Shown piece after piece: positions 43,020 through 52,407 of a stretch of 62,802 bases of DNA (position 1 is its first letter; every line of letters starts with the position of its first letter). Source of the DNA: Actinomycetota bacterium (GTDB taxonomy: Bacteria > Actinomycetota > Thermoleophilia > Gaiellales > Gaiellaceae). Below the pieces are notes generated by a model. That model was not told where the DNA came from. It searched no databases and was given only the letters and a program-made list of their open reading frames with translations. The DNA lies in assembly GCA_003132665.1 (NCBI GenBank), contig PKYN01000005.1, forward strand, positions 1-62,802. The letters are read 5' to 3'. Position numbers and translations under genes: made by a program.

Positions 43020-43062
43020 AAGCCCTCTCACGGACTCGAACCGTGGACCCCCTCCTTACCAT
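43020..43062. repeat. Right attachment site within tRNA-Thr
   Basis: The 43-base copy that belongs to the complete tRNA-Thr gene, from the base after its 3' end to the anticodon loop. It pairs with 36107-36149, with one mismatch at 43046. Confidence 0.95.
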
Positions 43063-43093
43063 GGAGGTGCTCTACCAACTGAGCTAAGAGGGC
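43021..43093 (-). tRNA. tRNA-Thr (anticodon GGU)
   Basis: The minus-strand sequence folds as a full cloverleaf. The acceptor stem is GCCCTCT with AGAGGGC, the D-arm contains GCTCAGTTGGTAGAGC, the anticodon stem CCTCC/GGAGG encloses loop ATGGTAA (anticodon GGT), and the T-arm is CACGG-TTCGAGT-CCGTG. The discriminator base is T and CCA is not encoded. Its 3' half is duplicated at 36107-36149, marking it as the integration target of the island to its left. Confidence 0.97.
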
Positions 43094-43165
43094 AAGCGCC
43101 GGAATTGTACCGGCGCTCCGATCGCGCTGAATCGGCGCCCGCGGCCCTCGCGTGCGCGCGAGAAA

Positions 43166-43807
43166 TTACTCGGAGCCAGACGCGCCGTTTTCGCGCTCGT
43201 CGTTATGCCTTCGGCGCTCGCGGAAGAACCAGAGCACGGCGGCGCCGAGCGCGAGCAGGACGACCACGGCCAATCCGATGTAGCCGGCGTTTTCGACGAT
43301 CTTGATCGCCCGATGGAGGTTCGAGCCGACCAGCAAGCCGACGGCCATCACCGCGGCGACCCAGCAGGCGCCGCCGAGTGCGTTTGCGAGTAGGAAGGAA
43401 CGCCAGTGCATGTGCGAGATACCGGCGATCGGCCCGGCGAAGATGCGCAGGATCGCAACGAAGCGGGCCAGGAAGACGACGACCCAACCGCGCCGCCGCT
43501 TGAAGAACGATTCCGCCAGCTCGACGCGCCTGGGGTGATAGAAGCGCCTGATTCCAGGCAGCGTCCAGAAGCGCTCGCCGTAGTGGTGTCCGAGCGCGTA
43601 GCCGATGTTGTCGCCGATGACCGCGCCGCCCCAGGCGCAGAGCGCAACCTGCCAGGGCACCAAAGTCCCATGGCCGGCTGCGACCGCCGCGATCACGAGC
43701 ACGGTCTCGCCGGGGAGGGGAACTCCCATCGACTCGATCCCCACGCCGAAGAAGACAAGCGGAAGCCCGATCACTTTCAGCAGGTGCTCGATCGTGTGGA
43801 CGAACAT
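43166..43807 (-). CDS. dedA: DedA-family membrane protein
   Basis: 213 residues with several hydrophobic segments and the DedA/VTT signature: GIESMGVPLPGETVLVIAAVAAG, then GDNIGYALGHHYG, RFVAILRIFAGPIAGISHMHWRSFL, and a final helix with RERRRHN. DedA proteins are membrane proteins thought to move lipid carriers such as undecaprenyl phosphate or phospholipids across the membrane. It is on the minus strand near two tRNA genes and marks the return to ordinary chromosomal sequence. About 300 bases upstream (43808-44109) are free of genes. Confidence 0.93.
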   Translation of the reverse strand: MFVHTIEHLLKVIGLPLVFFGVGIESMGVPLPGETVLVIAAVAAGHGTLVPWQVALCAWGGAVIGDNIGYALGHHYGERFWTLPGIRRFYHPRRVELAESFFKRRRGWVVVFLARFVAILRIFAGPIAGISHMHWRSFLLANALGGACWVAAVMAVGLLVGSNLHRAIKIVENAGYIGLAVVVLLALGAAVLWFFRERRRHNDERENGASGSE

Positions 43808-44058
43808 CGGTGAGGCGGTAGCTTCTCATGCCCTCCGAATCGATGCCGCGCAAGCACCGCCGCGATCGACCCGGTCGCGCCCGGCCGGCAGGAACCGGAG
43901 CGCGGAAAACCGCTGTACGCCGAGAATCGCTATCTCGCTTTTCCGGGGAGCCGCTGAGCGTGCAAGGCGGGAGCGCACAGCATTTGCCAAACCGGCCGCC
44001 GCGACCGGCGTGATGGGCGCGGCTCACAAACGCCATACCGCGGTCGTCTGTGCTTCTG

Positions 44059-44104
44059 TCCGCCGAAAGTCTTCGCCGGCTTTGGCCGGCGGACTTTCGG
44101 CGGA
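44059..44104 (-). terminator. Hairpin downstream of tRNA-Tyr
   Basis: Bases 44059-44080 (TCCGCCGAAAGTC then TTCGCCGGC) pair with 44085-44104 (GCCGGCGGACTTTCGGCGGA) with a two-base bulge and a short loop. It lies just past the 3' end of the minus-strand tRNA-Tyr, where a transcript end is expected. The rest of 43808-44109 shows no gene. Confidence 0.6.
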
Positions 44105-44109
44105 GAAGA

Positions 44110-44191
44110 TGGGGGAGGGAGGATTCGAACCTCCGTAGGCTGAGCCGACGGGTTTACAGCCCGCTCCCTTTGGCCGCTCGGGCACTCCCCC
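44110..44191 (-). tRNA. tRNA-Tyr (anticodon GUA)
   Basis: Minus strand: acceptor GGGGGAG with CTCCCCC, the discriminator A at 44110, anticodon stem GCGGG/CCCGT enclosing loop CTGTAAA (anticodon GTA), T-arm GGAGG-TTCGAAT-CCTCC. Between the anticodon and T-arms is the long variable arm (CGGCTCAGCCTAC region) of tyrosine tRNAs. CCA is not encoded. Confidence 0.97.
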
Positions 44192-44300
44192 GCGGGGGGC
44201 CATTGTATCTGGGTTCGAGCCGACGGTATCCGTCAGCGGGCGGTGGCATTCACGTTCGAGATCGAGCAGGCGAAGGGGGGTCTAAAGAGCAGGCGCAAAA

Positions 44301-45521
44301 GTGCCGATGCAACCGCGGATGGAACTTGACGACCTCCTTACCCGTGTAGTCGAGATCGGGGGCTCCGACCTTCACCTCAAGTTGGGTCAGCCGCCGATCG
44401 TCAGGCGAGATGGTGAGCTCGGCGCACTCGATGGCTTTCCGCCTTTGGGGCCAAAAGAGCTGAACACCATCCTCGAAACGCTGACCAGGCATCTTCCGAG
44501 CAAGTTGCAGGAGTTCCGTCAGACGGGCGAGCTCGATATGGCTTTCACCCATCCGAGTCTGCCCCGCTTCCGAGTCAACGGGTTCAGGCAGCGCGGCGCT
44601 ATCTCGTTTGCCTTTCGCGTCATCCCGCGCGAGATTCCGACCTTCGAGCAGCTCGAGCTACCGCCCGGGGTGGCCAACCTCGCCAGCTACCACCGCGGAC
44701 TCGTACTCGTCACCGGCGCGACCGGAGCGGGCAAGTCGACCACCCTTGCGGCGATGGTCGACCACATCAACCGCACACGCCGGCAGCACATACTCACGAT
44801 CGAGGATCCGATCGAGATCCTTCATGCCGATCGCGGCTGCATCGTCAACCAACGCGAGATCGGCCTGGATTCCGCCTCCTTCGGCCAGGCGCTGCGGCGC
44901 GCCCTGCGTCAGGACCCAGATGTGATCTTGATCGGCGAGCTGCGTGACCGGGAGACCGCCGAGACGGCGCTGCAAGCCGCGGAGTCCGGTCACCTGGTGA
45001 TGTCGACCATGCACACGATCGATGCTTCCGAGACGGTTTCACGCCTCGTAGAGCTATTCCAGGAGACCAAGCAGGCCCAGATCCGCTCGATTCTCGCGGG
45101 CGTACTGCGTGGCGTCGTCAGCCAGCGTCTGCTACCGCGCATCGGCGGCGGCCGCGTCGCGGCGGTCGAAGTGATGGTCACGAATGCTCGCATCGCCGAT
45201 CTGATCCGCGAAGGCAAGGGGGAGGAGATTCCCGACGCGATCGCAGACGGCGCCTTCTTCCAGATGCAGACCTTCGCGCAATCGTTGATCTCGCTAGTGC
45301 TCGAGGGGAAGGTCGACCGGGAGATCGCCGCCAACGCGGCTTCGAATCGCCACGATTTCCTTGTTCAGATCGAGCATGCGACCAAGAGCCAGGCGGCTGG
45401 GGAGCAGGGAAAGGACACGGCCGACGGCGCCCCGGACGGACTTGGAGCTGCGCTTGCGCGTAGCGCGGCGGGCGCGTCGCCCGACGCTGGATCGCTCAGG
45501 GTCGCCGGTCCGGACGGATGA
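44301..45521 (+). CDS. pilT: PilT-type twitching/retraction ATPase, copy 1
   Basis: 406 residues. Walker A GATGAGKST (139-147), Asp box ILTIEDPIEILH, Walker B DPDVILIGELRDRET, His box HLVMSTMHT, and a later NARIADLIREGK, the counterpart of the AIRNLIREGK signature used by retraction ATPases. PilT disassembles pili to pull cells along or take up DNA. Starts at GTG 44301 or ATG 44307 are nearly equivalent. Its stop overlaps the next gene as ATGA, making an operon with an envelope hydrolase. The C-terminal 60 residues are low-complexity. A second pilT lies at 61202. Confidence 0.93.
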   Translation: MPMQPRMELDDLLTRVVEIGGSDLHLKLGQPPIVRRDGELGALDGFPPLGPKELNTILETLTRHLPSKLQEFRQTGELDMAFTHPSLPRFRVNGFRQRGAISFAFRVIPREIPTFEQLELPPGVANLASYHRGLVLVTGATGAGKSTTLAAMVDHINRTRRQHILTIEDPIEILHADRGCIVNQREIGLDSASFGQALRRALRQDPDVILIGELRDRETAETALQAAESGHLVMSTMHTIDASETVSRLVELFQETKQAQIRSILAGVLRGVVSQRLLPRIGGGRVAAVEVMVTNARIADLIREGKGEEIPDAIADGAFFQMQTFAQSLISLVLEGKVDREIAANAASNRHDFLVQIEHATKSQAAGEQGKDTADGAPDGLGAALARSAAGASPDAGSLRVAGPDG

Positions 45522-47131
45522 AGCGGGCGCTAGCGGGCGCCCTGCTGGCGTTCGCGCTTTGTGCCGGGACCGCACGCGGCGACACCTTCACGGTCGTCTC
45601 CCCGTCTAGCCCGCCCTCGACGCTCGCCAGTGGTGGGCTTCCGAGCGCCCAGATTCCGAACCTCTCGGGCTCGCTCGTGCTCCCGTTGGTCTGGACCGAG
45701 CGTGCCGGCGATGAGACCGCGCTCAGCTCAGCTCAGCTGCGCGGCATCTGGCAGTCGGCCGGCGTCGCCTACGGCGTCCCTTGGTCGGTGCTGGCGGCGA
45801 TCAACAAGGTCGAGTCGAACTTCGGTCGCAACATGGGCCCGAGCTCGGCCGGCGCGGTCGGCTGGATGCAGTTCATGCCCGACACCTGGCTGCGCTGGGG
45901 CGCCGATTATGACGGGAACGGAGTTGCCGACCCTTGGAACGCCAAGGACGCTGTGTTCTCGGCGGCGCGCTATCTGGCCGCTGCAGGCGGGGCGAGCGAC
46001 ATCTCGCGAGGCGTCTTCGCCTACAACCACGCTCAGTGGTACGTGGACGAAGTGCTCTCCCTGGCCCGCCTGCTGGGCAATGACGGCTCGCTCAGCTTCT
46101 CGCTGGACGAGCTGCAGGTGAGCCTGGAGAGGGCCGAGCAACGAGTCGCCTCGCTCAGCCAGCAGATCGCCCAGACCAGCGCCCGCGCGAAGGCGCTTGG
46201 ACATCGAGCGCAGCGAATGCTCGCCGCCGCCGAGACGATCAAGCTGATCAACGAGCGCTCCGCCGCGCGCGAGCGGGCTGCCGGGGTGCAGATACAGGCC
46301 AACTCCCTCGAGGCGCGGCTTTCGGACTTAGGTGCGGCGCTCGACAAGGCCAAGACGAGCCTCGCGAGCGCGCGGGCAAGCGCGCAGCCGCAGTCGTTCA
46401 ACTCCGGCACCTCGGTCTACCTTGCCAGCGCGCTCTACCAGAACGGCTACGTCTTTCCCGTCGGCGGCGGGCCGAGCCGAATCTCGGTCGGGCACACGCA
46501 CCACGACTATCCGGCCGCGGACATTGCGGCGCCTGCCGGCTCGCCCGTCTACGCGCTTGCGGACGGAACCGTTGCCAAGGCCTGGCGCACCATCGACCCT
46601 CTCTGCGGCATCGGCCTGCGCTACCGCACGGACGACGGCCGGACATGGGCCTATTGCCATCTCTCCTACCTCGAGCCTGCGACCGTGACCGGCGCGCGGA
46701 TGACGGCCGGAGCGCTGATCGGCCTCGTCGGCTCGACGGGACACGCGACCGGACCGCACCTGCATCTCGGGCTGATTCCCTCGAGCGAGGGCTATCCGCA
46801 GAGCCAGCCCTGGTTCCAAAGCTTCGCCGGCGTCGCCTACCGCTGGCAGGACGCGAGCACGCCGTCCGTGCCCGGAGTCTCCTCAGCTCTCAGCTCGCCG
46901 GCGGTGTTTGCCGTTGTGAGCGGCGCGGCCGGCCTGTCGGCGGATAGCACCTTGGCGGAGTCCTCCCAGACTGTCTTGCCGTCAACCATCTCCGAGCCGA
47001 GCTCGAACTCGGCTGTAAGCGAAAGGTCTCTCTTCGCGGCCGTGCCTGGAAGGTCCGCCTCGCCGGGGCCGTCGGCGGGCGCCGAGCCGTCCTCGAGCGG
47101 GCAGGGTTCGGCTATTCCATTCAGTAGATAG
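45518..47131 (+). CDS. Bifunctional lytic transglycosylase and M23 endopeptidase
   Basis: 537 residues, exported. Signal peptide MKRALAGALLAFALCAGTARG. A lytic transglycosylase domain (about 75-185) has the catalytic Glu99 in INKVESNFGRN and GAVGWMQFMPDTWLRWG. A coiled coil (about 195-310: LEDR/SLERAEQRVASLSQQ) is followed by the M23 domain (from 315) with HHDYPAADIAAPAGSPVYA, YCHLSYLEP and GPHLHLGLIP, which supply the zinc ligands. The Ser/Pro tail may attach to the wall. Cutting glycan and peptide links would open the thick envelope for pili. It overlaps pilT by four bases. Confidence 0.9.
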   Translation: MKRALAGALLAFALCAGTARGDTFTVVSPSSPPSTLASGGLPSAQIPNLSGSLVLPLVWTERAGDETALSSAQLRGIWQSAGVAYGVPWSVLAAINKVESNFGRNMGPSSAGAVGWMQFMPDTWLRWGADYDGNGVADPWNAKDAVFSAARYLAAAGGASDISRGVFAYNHAQWYVDEVLSLARLLGNDGSLSFSLDELQVSLERAEQRVASLSQQIAQTSARAKALGHRAQRMLAAAETIKLINERSAARERAAGVQIQANSLEARLSDLGAALDKAKTSLASARASAQPQSFNSGTSVYLASALYQNGYVFPVGGGPSRISVGHTHHDYPAADIAAPAGSPVYALADGTVAKAWRTIDPLCGIGLRYRTDDGRTWAYCHLSYLEPATVTGARMTAGALIGLVGSTGHATGPHLHLGLIPSSEGYPQSQPWFQSFAGVAYRWQDASTPSVPGVSSALSSPAVFAVVSGAAGLSADSTLAESSQTVLPSTISEPSSNSAVSERSLFAAVPGRSASPGPSAGAEPSSSGQGSAIPFSR

Positions 47132-47166
47132 CCCTTAAGCTCAACTCGAGCTGGCATCCTGTCGAA

Positions 47167-48045
47167 ATGAGGCTCATGCGAGTTCGGTTAACGCTTGGCC
47201 GCGTCGTGGCGTTCATCGTCGTCTGTGCGCTCGCCTCGATGGCGCTGACCATCCTCTTTACTCACAGCGATTCTGCGGAGGTCCAGCACAAGGGTAAGAC
47301 CGCGGCGCCTCCGAACAAGGCGGTGCCCGGTGTCGTGGGTCAGCTGTACGTTTTCGCCGAGGGCGCGCTGCAGGAGCACGGGTTCGGCTGGAAGGTCGTC
47401 GGCTCGGTTGAGGGCTGGGCGGGGATGACCGTGGCGAGCCAGGATCCTCTCCCCGGTACGACGGTTGTGGATACGGGCGCCCCACTCGTCACCCTGCGCT
47501 TGGTGAAACCGAAGGGCTACGTTCCCCAGGGCACGCCGGAGAACTCTTCGCCCTTTGCGGGCACCGAGATCCTGTTCCCCGGCGCCTCGACCGTGACGAG
47601 TCCGCCGACGACGAGCGCCCGGACGACGACCACGAAGACCAGCCCGACAACGACCGCCGAGACGCGCCCGACCACGACCGCAAGATCAACGACGTCAGCC
47701 AAGCCCAAGCCGCCGCAGGCCCGCCCACCCGCTTTCACGATTGCGGGGGCGAAGCCCGAGCCGCTCGATGAGATACCGCTTCCGCGGCGCGCAAAGAATC
47801 TGAGTACCTGGCTCGACGCGCATGGCGTCGCGAGCCCGGCGAACGAACGCTACTGGCTGTTCCAGCATGCCTGGATCGTCACGGGCGCCAAGTTCGGCTG
47901 GTGGCACGGCGCGCAGGCGCTGGAGACTCTGATCGCGGTGGACAAACGAGTCGAGAAGGTCTGGGGCATCGGCTCGAAGAGCGAAGCCGAGGCTCGCGCA
48001 GCGCTCGAGTTCGTGCGCGCCCACGAGCGCGCGCACGGCGGCTGA
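47167..48045 (+). CDS. Membrane-anchored PASTA-domain protein
   Basis: 292 residues. N-terminal membrane anchor (VVAFIVVCALASMALTIL, about 11-30), then a PASTA domain (about 52-115: VPGVVGQLYVFAEGALQEHG, VASQDPLPGTTVVDTGAPLV) facing outside. A Thr-rich stretch (133-185) may be glycosylated or span the wall, and a C-terminal helical domain follows (STWLDAHGVASPANERYW to EFVRAHERAH). PASTA domains bind peptidoglycan. It follows the lytic enzyme by 36 bases and may position it. The kinase domain common in PASTA proteins is absent. Confidence 0.8.
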   Translation: MRLMRVRLTLGRVVAFIVVCALASMALTILFTHSDSAEVQHKGKTAAPPNKAVPGVVGQLYVFAEGALQEHGFGWKVVGSVEGWAGMTVASQDPLPGTTVVDTGAPLVTLRLVKPKGYVPQGTPENSSPFAGTEILFPGASTVTSPPTTSARTTTTKTSPTTTAETRPTTTARSTTSAKPKPPQARPPAFTIAGAKPEPLDEIPLPRRAKNLSTWLDAHGVASPANERYWLFQHAWIVTGAKFGWWHGAQALETLIAVDKRVEKVWGIGSKSEAEARAALEFVRAHERAHGG

Positions 48046-48067
48046 GCGAAGTCGAGCAGGTCAGCTA

Positions 48068-50047
48068 CTAGGAGGTGGGAACCGCCGCCGGTATGTAGCT
48101 CGGCGGCATCTCACGGAAGAGCACGGTCTCTATCCCGTTCAGCGGCGGGAACCAAGGCGGAACCAGCCACCTCAGCGCGTCGAAATCCTGGCACCCGGGT
48201 GCTGTGGACGGGCAGGCCGGCGCCGTTCCGTCGTCAGTGATGCGGTAGGTATGGGTGATCTCGTAACCGCCGGTGCCCTGGATACAACCGTCATTGCTGC
48301 CATAGGTGCTTGTTCCGACGAACGTCATGGAGCTGCCGCTACCCCTGTCAGGACCGTTCTTGCAGGCGTAGTCTCCCCACGATCCATCCACGGCCATCGT
48401 CGCCGCCCGCCACCAGAGCTGGGCCGGCGCGTATCTCGCCAGCCAGAGGCTGCCCTGGGCTATCAGGCCCAGGACGTCGTTGTCGTCTCCGGCAATGCCG
48501 TTAGGAACCGCCTCCGAGGCGTAGTGGACGTCTCCGGCGACGATGACGTCTTGGTTCGAGGCGACGGTCACACTGCCGTTGACCTTGCTCGTCTGGGAGC
48601 CGTCCGAGCTCGTCTCGTTGTAACCGGTGATGGTGGTCGGCCAGGAGACGATCGCGTCCTGACCGGTGTAGATCGCGCCGTTCGGCGGAAGGGCTCCGTT
48701 GTAGTACGGCACCGACCAGGTGATACCGCCCGATTGGATCGAGACATTTTCGTTGGCCGCGTGCGCGTGGGAGATGCCGGTGCCGGTAGTGATGAACGAG
48801 GTGCCGGCGCCGCCCTTACTCGTGTAAGTGAACTTGTCAGTTTGGCCGGATGAGTTCGGGCCGACATAGATCGCTCCAGTGCCAAGGAACTCGGCCGTGC
48901 TGGTTGTCACGTTGATGGTTTTAGCGCCCGCGCTCACCGAGCCCGATACCTTCAAGTCGCCTCCGCAGAATGGCTGGTTCGCTTCCGGCTGGGAGCTGTT
49001 GACGCACTTCCATACCTGGACGTTCCCGTTCGACGAGAAGTTGAGGCGCCAGGCGTTGGCGGTCGGATCGTCGAAAGCCGTTCCGTAGCCGGTCGATGCC
49101 GAGCCGGCTCTCAAGTTCGTGTTCAATATCGCGTTGCTCTGAACCTGGGAGACCGAGGCGAGCAAATCGCTGAACGACAGCGGATTCTTCAATACGGTTC
49201 GGATATCGGGGTGATTGGTGTCGTAGATCCGTCCCGGGCTAACGACGTTCGGCGGATTGGCGTATCCGGATTTCACGCGTACCAGGCCTTCGGCCATCAA
49301 ATTGCCGTAAAACGTCGCGCCACACACGAAGATGTCTCCGGTGCTGTACATCCTGCCGTAGATCGTGCTCGCCCAACACACGTCATCCGAGTTGTGCCCC
49401 ATGCTGGTCATCATGTACTGAAAGTCGGCCGGGGTCGTGCGTCGAACGTGCACCTCGACCGAACGTTGTGGCGGCGCGCCGGCCGATGTATCGCACTGCA
49501 GCGGCGTCGCACTCGGGTCGATCACCTTGCACCCGGTCGAGACGACATCGATGTAGTTGGTACCGGGGTTGGTGCCCACAGGCGAGTAGGGCGGAGTGAT
49601 CATCAAGTTGTAGGCGTAACCGCGAATCGCGGTCGTATTTACTGATGCATCACCGATTCCGGCGGTCCACGTATCTTTCTGGTTGGGGTAGGTCCACTTG
49701 ACGCCTGCTGTCCAAGCTGACGTCCCGCCCGGTTGGCACGATGCGATGCCGGTGCTAGCGGAGACGAGTGCGAAGGTGTCTGCGCGCCGCCGCGTCGACT
49801 CGCCGTTGGCGACGCAATGGTCGAAGTACTGAGAGTCGTCGGTCAGCTTGGCGATGTAGTTGTTGATTCCCCCTTCAGCCGCCTGGAAGACGGCGTCGGA
49901 GGTTACCGCCCTGGCGGCGCGATTGGACTCGCTTGTCACCTGGTCTATCAAGGCGATCGAAAGGACGGTCAATACCGCGACCATCGCGACCACGGTCGCC
50001 ATGGCGATGCCGTCCTCGTTTGCCAAGAATCGTGCCAGCCGTTTCAT
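48068..50047 (-). CDS. PilX-like minor pilin protein
   Basis: 659 residues from ATG 50047. The start [36 protein letters not shown] has a short basic leader and a hydrophobic helix like PilX-type minor pilins (the glycine of EDG precedes the helix, in place of the G|F cleavage). The rest is a large beta-rich domain with repeats ([31 protein letters not shown]) and many Asn/Thr/Ser residues, as expected for a cell-surface tip protein. The frame is open upstream to 50740 in a non-coding phase, so the first ATG after a TGA overlap is the start. ATGA overlap with the upstream pilin gene shows co-translation. Confidence 0.8.
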   Translation of the reverse strand: MKRLARFLANEDGIAMATVVAMVAVLTVLSIALIDQVTSESNRAARAVTSDAVFQAAEGGINNYIAKLTDDSQYFDHCVANGESTRRRADTFALVSASTGIASCQPGGTSAWTAGVKWTYPNQKDTWTAGIGDASVNTTAIRGYAYNLMITPPYSPVGTNPGTNYIDVVSTGCKVIDPSATPLQCDTSAGAPPQRSVEVHVRRTTPADFQYMMTSMGHNSDDVCWASTIYGRMYSTGDIFVCGATFYGNLMAEGLVRVKSGYANPPNVVSPGRIYDTNHPDIRTVLKNPLSFSDLLASVSQVQSNAILNTNLRAGSASTGYGTAFDDPTANAWRLNFSSNGNVQVWKCVNSSQPEANQPFCGGDLKVSGSVSAGAKTINVTTSTAEFLGTGAIYVGPNSSGQTDKFTYTSKGGAGTSFITTGTGISHAHAANENVSIQSGGITWSVPYYNGALPPNGAIYTGQDAIVSWPTTITGYNETSSDGSQTSKVNGSVTVASNQDVIVAGDVHYASEAVPNGIAGDDNDVLGLIAQGSLWLARYAPAQLWWRAATMAVDGSWGDYACKNGPDRGSGSSMTFVGTSTYGSNDGCIQGTGGYEITHTYRITDDGTAPACPSTAPGCQDFDALRWLVPPWFPPLNGIETVLFREMPPSYIPAAVPTS

Positions 50048-50790
50048 TGCGCATTCCACCTCACCGTTGCCACTGCCCCGTAGTTGAACTTCTCGCTCCG
50101 CGCGACCGGCGACACGACGGCCCTGACGACGATCGTCTTGACCGTTGCCGCGCTGGTCGGAGTCTGGCACGACCAGGTAATGAGCTCGGGCGAAGTCGCA
50201 TTCGACGGGTCGATGGCCATGTCCGGAGGTGACTGAACGCAGTATTTGAAGATCTGGCCTAGGGCCCATCCACCGTTCGCTGGATCGCCCGTCAACGGCG
50301 ACAGGACGGTGGCGACGGTCTCGATCGGCCCCGTATCGCCCGGGTCGATCGGGTTTCCGTTGACGTCGTATGACGTGACCAAAGTGATCTGCCGCTGCAA
50401 GCGATTGTTGCCATTCAGCCAGTACTTGATCCTGCGCAGGTGGCTCGGTGTCAAGCGATCCGGAGAGTAGAAGACGATCGAGCCTGGGCCGTAGCTGATG
50501 ACCGGAGGGGTTTTGCCTCCTGTGGTCGCATCGCGCAGGTCGGAGACAAGCTGATTGAGCTCGGCTCGCACTTCGGTCTGGGTGATGTTCTGCGCTTGCA
50601 CCTGCGAGCTTCGATTGACCGTTGTGCCCATGGTCACGGCGAACATCGCCGACGTGATGCCCAGCAGCACGCAGACGATGAGCAGCTCGATCAGCGTGAA
50701 GCCGCGCTCGTTGCAGACGATATGGATCCACCGCTTCCATCGGCTGGGGCCGAGAGGCGAAAGAGCGGTTAGTTCGGTAAGTCGCAACAT
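50044..50790 (-). CDS. Type IV pilus minor pilin (PilW-like)
   Basis: 248 residues from ATG 50790. The leader ends at [13 protein letters not shown], with the prepilin cleavage site G|FTLIE and the glutamate at +5. A long N-terminal helix ([17 protein letters not shown]) is followed by a beta-rich domain ([35 protein letters not shown]). It is one of three minor pilins on the minus strand that form the pilus-priming set. The gene overlaps the next by four bases and starts 7 bases after the previous stop. Confidence 0.85.
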   Translation of the reverse strand: MLRLTELTALSPLGPSRWKRWIHIVCNERGFTLIELLIVCVLLGITSAMFAVTMGTTVNRSSQVQAQNITQTEVRAELNQLVSDLRDATTGGKTPPVISYGPGSIVFYSPDRLTPSHLRRIKYWLNGNNRLQRQITLVTSYDVNGNPIDPGDTGPIETVATVLSPLTGDPANGGWALGQIFKYCVQSPPDMAIDPSNATSPELITWSCQTPTSAATVKTIVVRAVVSPVARSEKFNYGAVATVRWNAQ

Positions 50791-50797
50791 TGCCTCG

Positions 50798-52210
50798 CTA
50801 GGAGATCGAGACGCATAAGCTGACGTCACCCGAAATAACCGTGTTGGGCAATGCGCCTGAGAGCGTAGGGCGCGAACCCTTCGTAGCTCTGATGTCGTAG
50901 GTTTCGAACGGGACGCCGGTGAAGACCTTGACTCCGCTCGAATTCGTCGTTCCCGTGAAATTGTGACCGCTGTCGCTCGGGTCGTCCAACCACACGATTT
51001 TTACCGTCGCACTACTTTGCAAGGCCCCAGACGGGCAGGAGGTCTTACGTACAGTGACCGTAACGTTTGCGATCTGTGGGGGCACATAAGCCGGCAGCGT
51101 CACCTCGAGCAACGACGTGTAATCGCCCCCGGCGTAGTTGATGGGCACCGGGAGCCCCGGCAAAACCACATGGCGCACGTAGGGCGTAGTGGTTGCGACG
51201 TCCACCTGGTAGTCGGTCCCGGGGACGATTTGTTCGCCGAAGAGAGTGGTCAAAGGCCCGACGACGCCGTTCGAGGTCTGGAACTGCTGCGAGCCACGCG
51301 GCGAGGAGATGGTCACCGTCGCCTGGCCGTCGGTGTAAAGCTGCGGGGGATTGTTCCCATCGATGACGTGCACGGTGATGGTGCAGGGGTGGTAGAGGCG
51401 GATGGTCGTGTTGGTCGTCCCGTTCCGAGCAAGCGCGAGGTGGCCTGCGGTAGCCGGATCGGTTGGGTCGCTCGGCGGCTGATCTTCTGCCAGAACCGTG
51501 TAGCCGGTCAGCGCAGCATCGACGTCGTAGTAGCCGGGCGTGGGGCTGGCCGGGGTCTCCTCCAGACCCTGAAAGGTGACCTGACCGAAGGACGGCACGC
51601 CGGTTGTCGGATCGGTTATGTCGCCCGCGCTGAACGACCCGTCCCACGTCTTCGTGAGTTGGATCTGTACGTTGCCGAGAAGGTCGTGCGTCCAGTAGTC
51701 CTGAGTCGTGACGTTGATCAGGCCGTTGTTCAGGCCGCCGGAGTAGGCACGGGTCGGGGAGGAGACGTAGGTCTGGACCATCGCCAGCTCCTTGTCGTCA
51801 GACGCCCGCGCGACTATGACGCGCACCTGCTTGTAGTTGGCGGAGGAAACGTAGCTGGCCGGAATCGGGTCGGTCACGTACTTGATGCGGGTCGTCAGCG
51901 TGTACCGGAGCCCGGTCACCCATTTCGACTGAACCGCTTGTACGACTCCGCCGGGGTTGCCGCCGACGACGCCGGCGTTCATGTAGTTGAGCTGGCGGAT
52001 GTACTCGACCTGCTGTTGCGCAAGCTCGAGCGCAATCGAGCGCTGGCGCGAGTTGCCGTCAGCGGCCGTGGCCGAGGTCAGGACGCCGATGGTCGAGGTG
52101 CTGACAATGCCGAAGATGACGATGGCCAGGATTGTTTCGATCAGCGTGATACCAGCCTCGTGCCGGGCGGCGCGAAGCAGCCGGTTCCTGATGCACTTGA
52201 TCCAGTCCAC
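50798..52210 (-). CDS. Type IV pilus minor pilin with large extension (PilV-like)
   Basis: 470 residues. The leader ends at [17 protein letters not shown], a G|ITLIE prepilin site in which the first mature residue is Ile rather than Phe. After the pilin helix come a beta domain and a chain of three Ig-like or carboxypeptidase-regulatory-like repeats ([37 protein letters not shown]). These make it about three times the usual length of a PilV. The long extension could be an adhesive tip. It is first of a three-gene operon. Confidence 0.85.
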   Translation of the reverse strand: MDWIKCIRNRLLRAARHEAGITLIETILAIVIFGIVSTSTIGVLTSATAADGNSRQRSIALELAQQQVEYIRQLNYMNAGVVGGNPGGVVQAVQSKWVTGLRYTLTTRIKYVTDPIPASYVSSANYKQVRVIVARASDDKELAMVQTYVSSPTRAYSGGLNNGLINVTTQDYWTHDLLGNVQIQLTKTWDGSFSAGDITDPTTGVPSFGQVTFQGLEETPASPTPGYYDVDAALTGYTVLAEDQPPSDPTDPATAGHLALARNGTTNTTIRLYHPCTITVHVIDGNNPPQLYTDGQATVTISSPRGSQQFQTSNGVVGPLTTLFGEQIVPGTDYQVDVATTTPYVRHVVLPGLPVPINYAGGDYTSLLEVTLPAYVPPQIANVTVTVRKTSCPSGALQSSATVKIVWLDDPSDSGHNFTGTTNSSGVKVFTGVPFETYDIRATKGSRPTLSGALPNTVISGDVSLCVSIS

Positions 52211-52407
52211 CTGTATGAAGCTTCGGCATATACGAGCGAGACCTCGTCCCCCAATATCGCTATACGGGGTACCGATTTTGGTGTTGGGTTTCAGCGCTCC
52301 AAATCTCGCTTCGGGCCGGTTTGGAAGGGGTGTGCGCGGCGCGGGCGAAAATGCACGCGCTAGCCTTGGCGCGAAAGCGCCCCAGAGAACAGGAGCCCGC
52401 GCCGGCG

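Larger units (their letters stand above)
36107..43062. mobile_element. Integrated island at tRNA-Thr carrying four nuclease-type genes
   Basis: The tRNA-Thr gene is on the minus strand, so its 3' end faces lower coordinates. The element lies exactly there, between the intact tRNA copy (43020-43062) and the partial copy (36107-36149). Such an arrangement is the known product of tyrosine-recombinase insertion into a tRNA 3' end. The insert carries four large genes and no integrase, excisionase, relaxase or phage gene, so it must be moved in trans or has lost its integrase. The first 230 bases inside (36150-36381) contain a GCCGCTAGCGGC palindrome at 36175-36186 and a GCC repeat, with no gene. 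Confidence 0.85.

Noticed and set aside
43203-44036. 277-codon minus-strand frame
   Set aside because: Shadow of the DedA gene in another phase, arginine-rich and without hydrophobic segments.
50963-52363. 466-codon open frame on the plus strand
   Set aside because: Opposite the PilV-like gene with its clear prepilin leader; no known motif in the plus frame.
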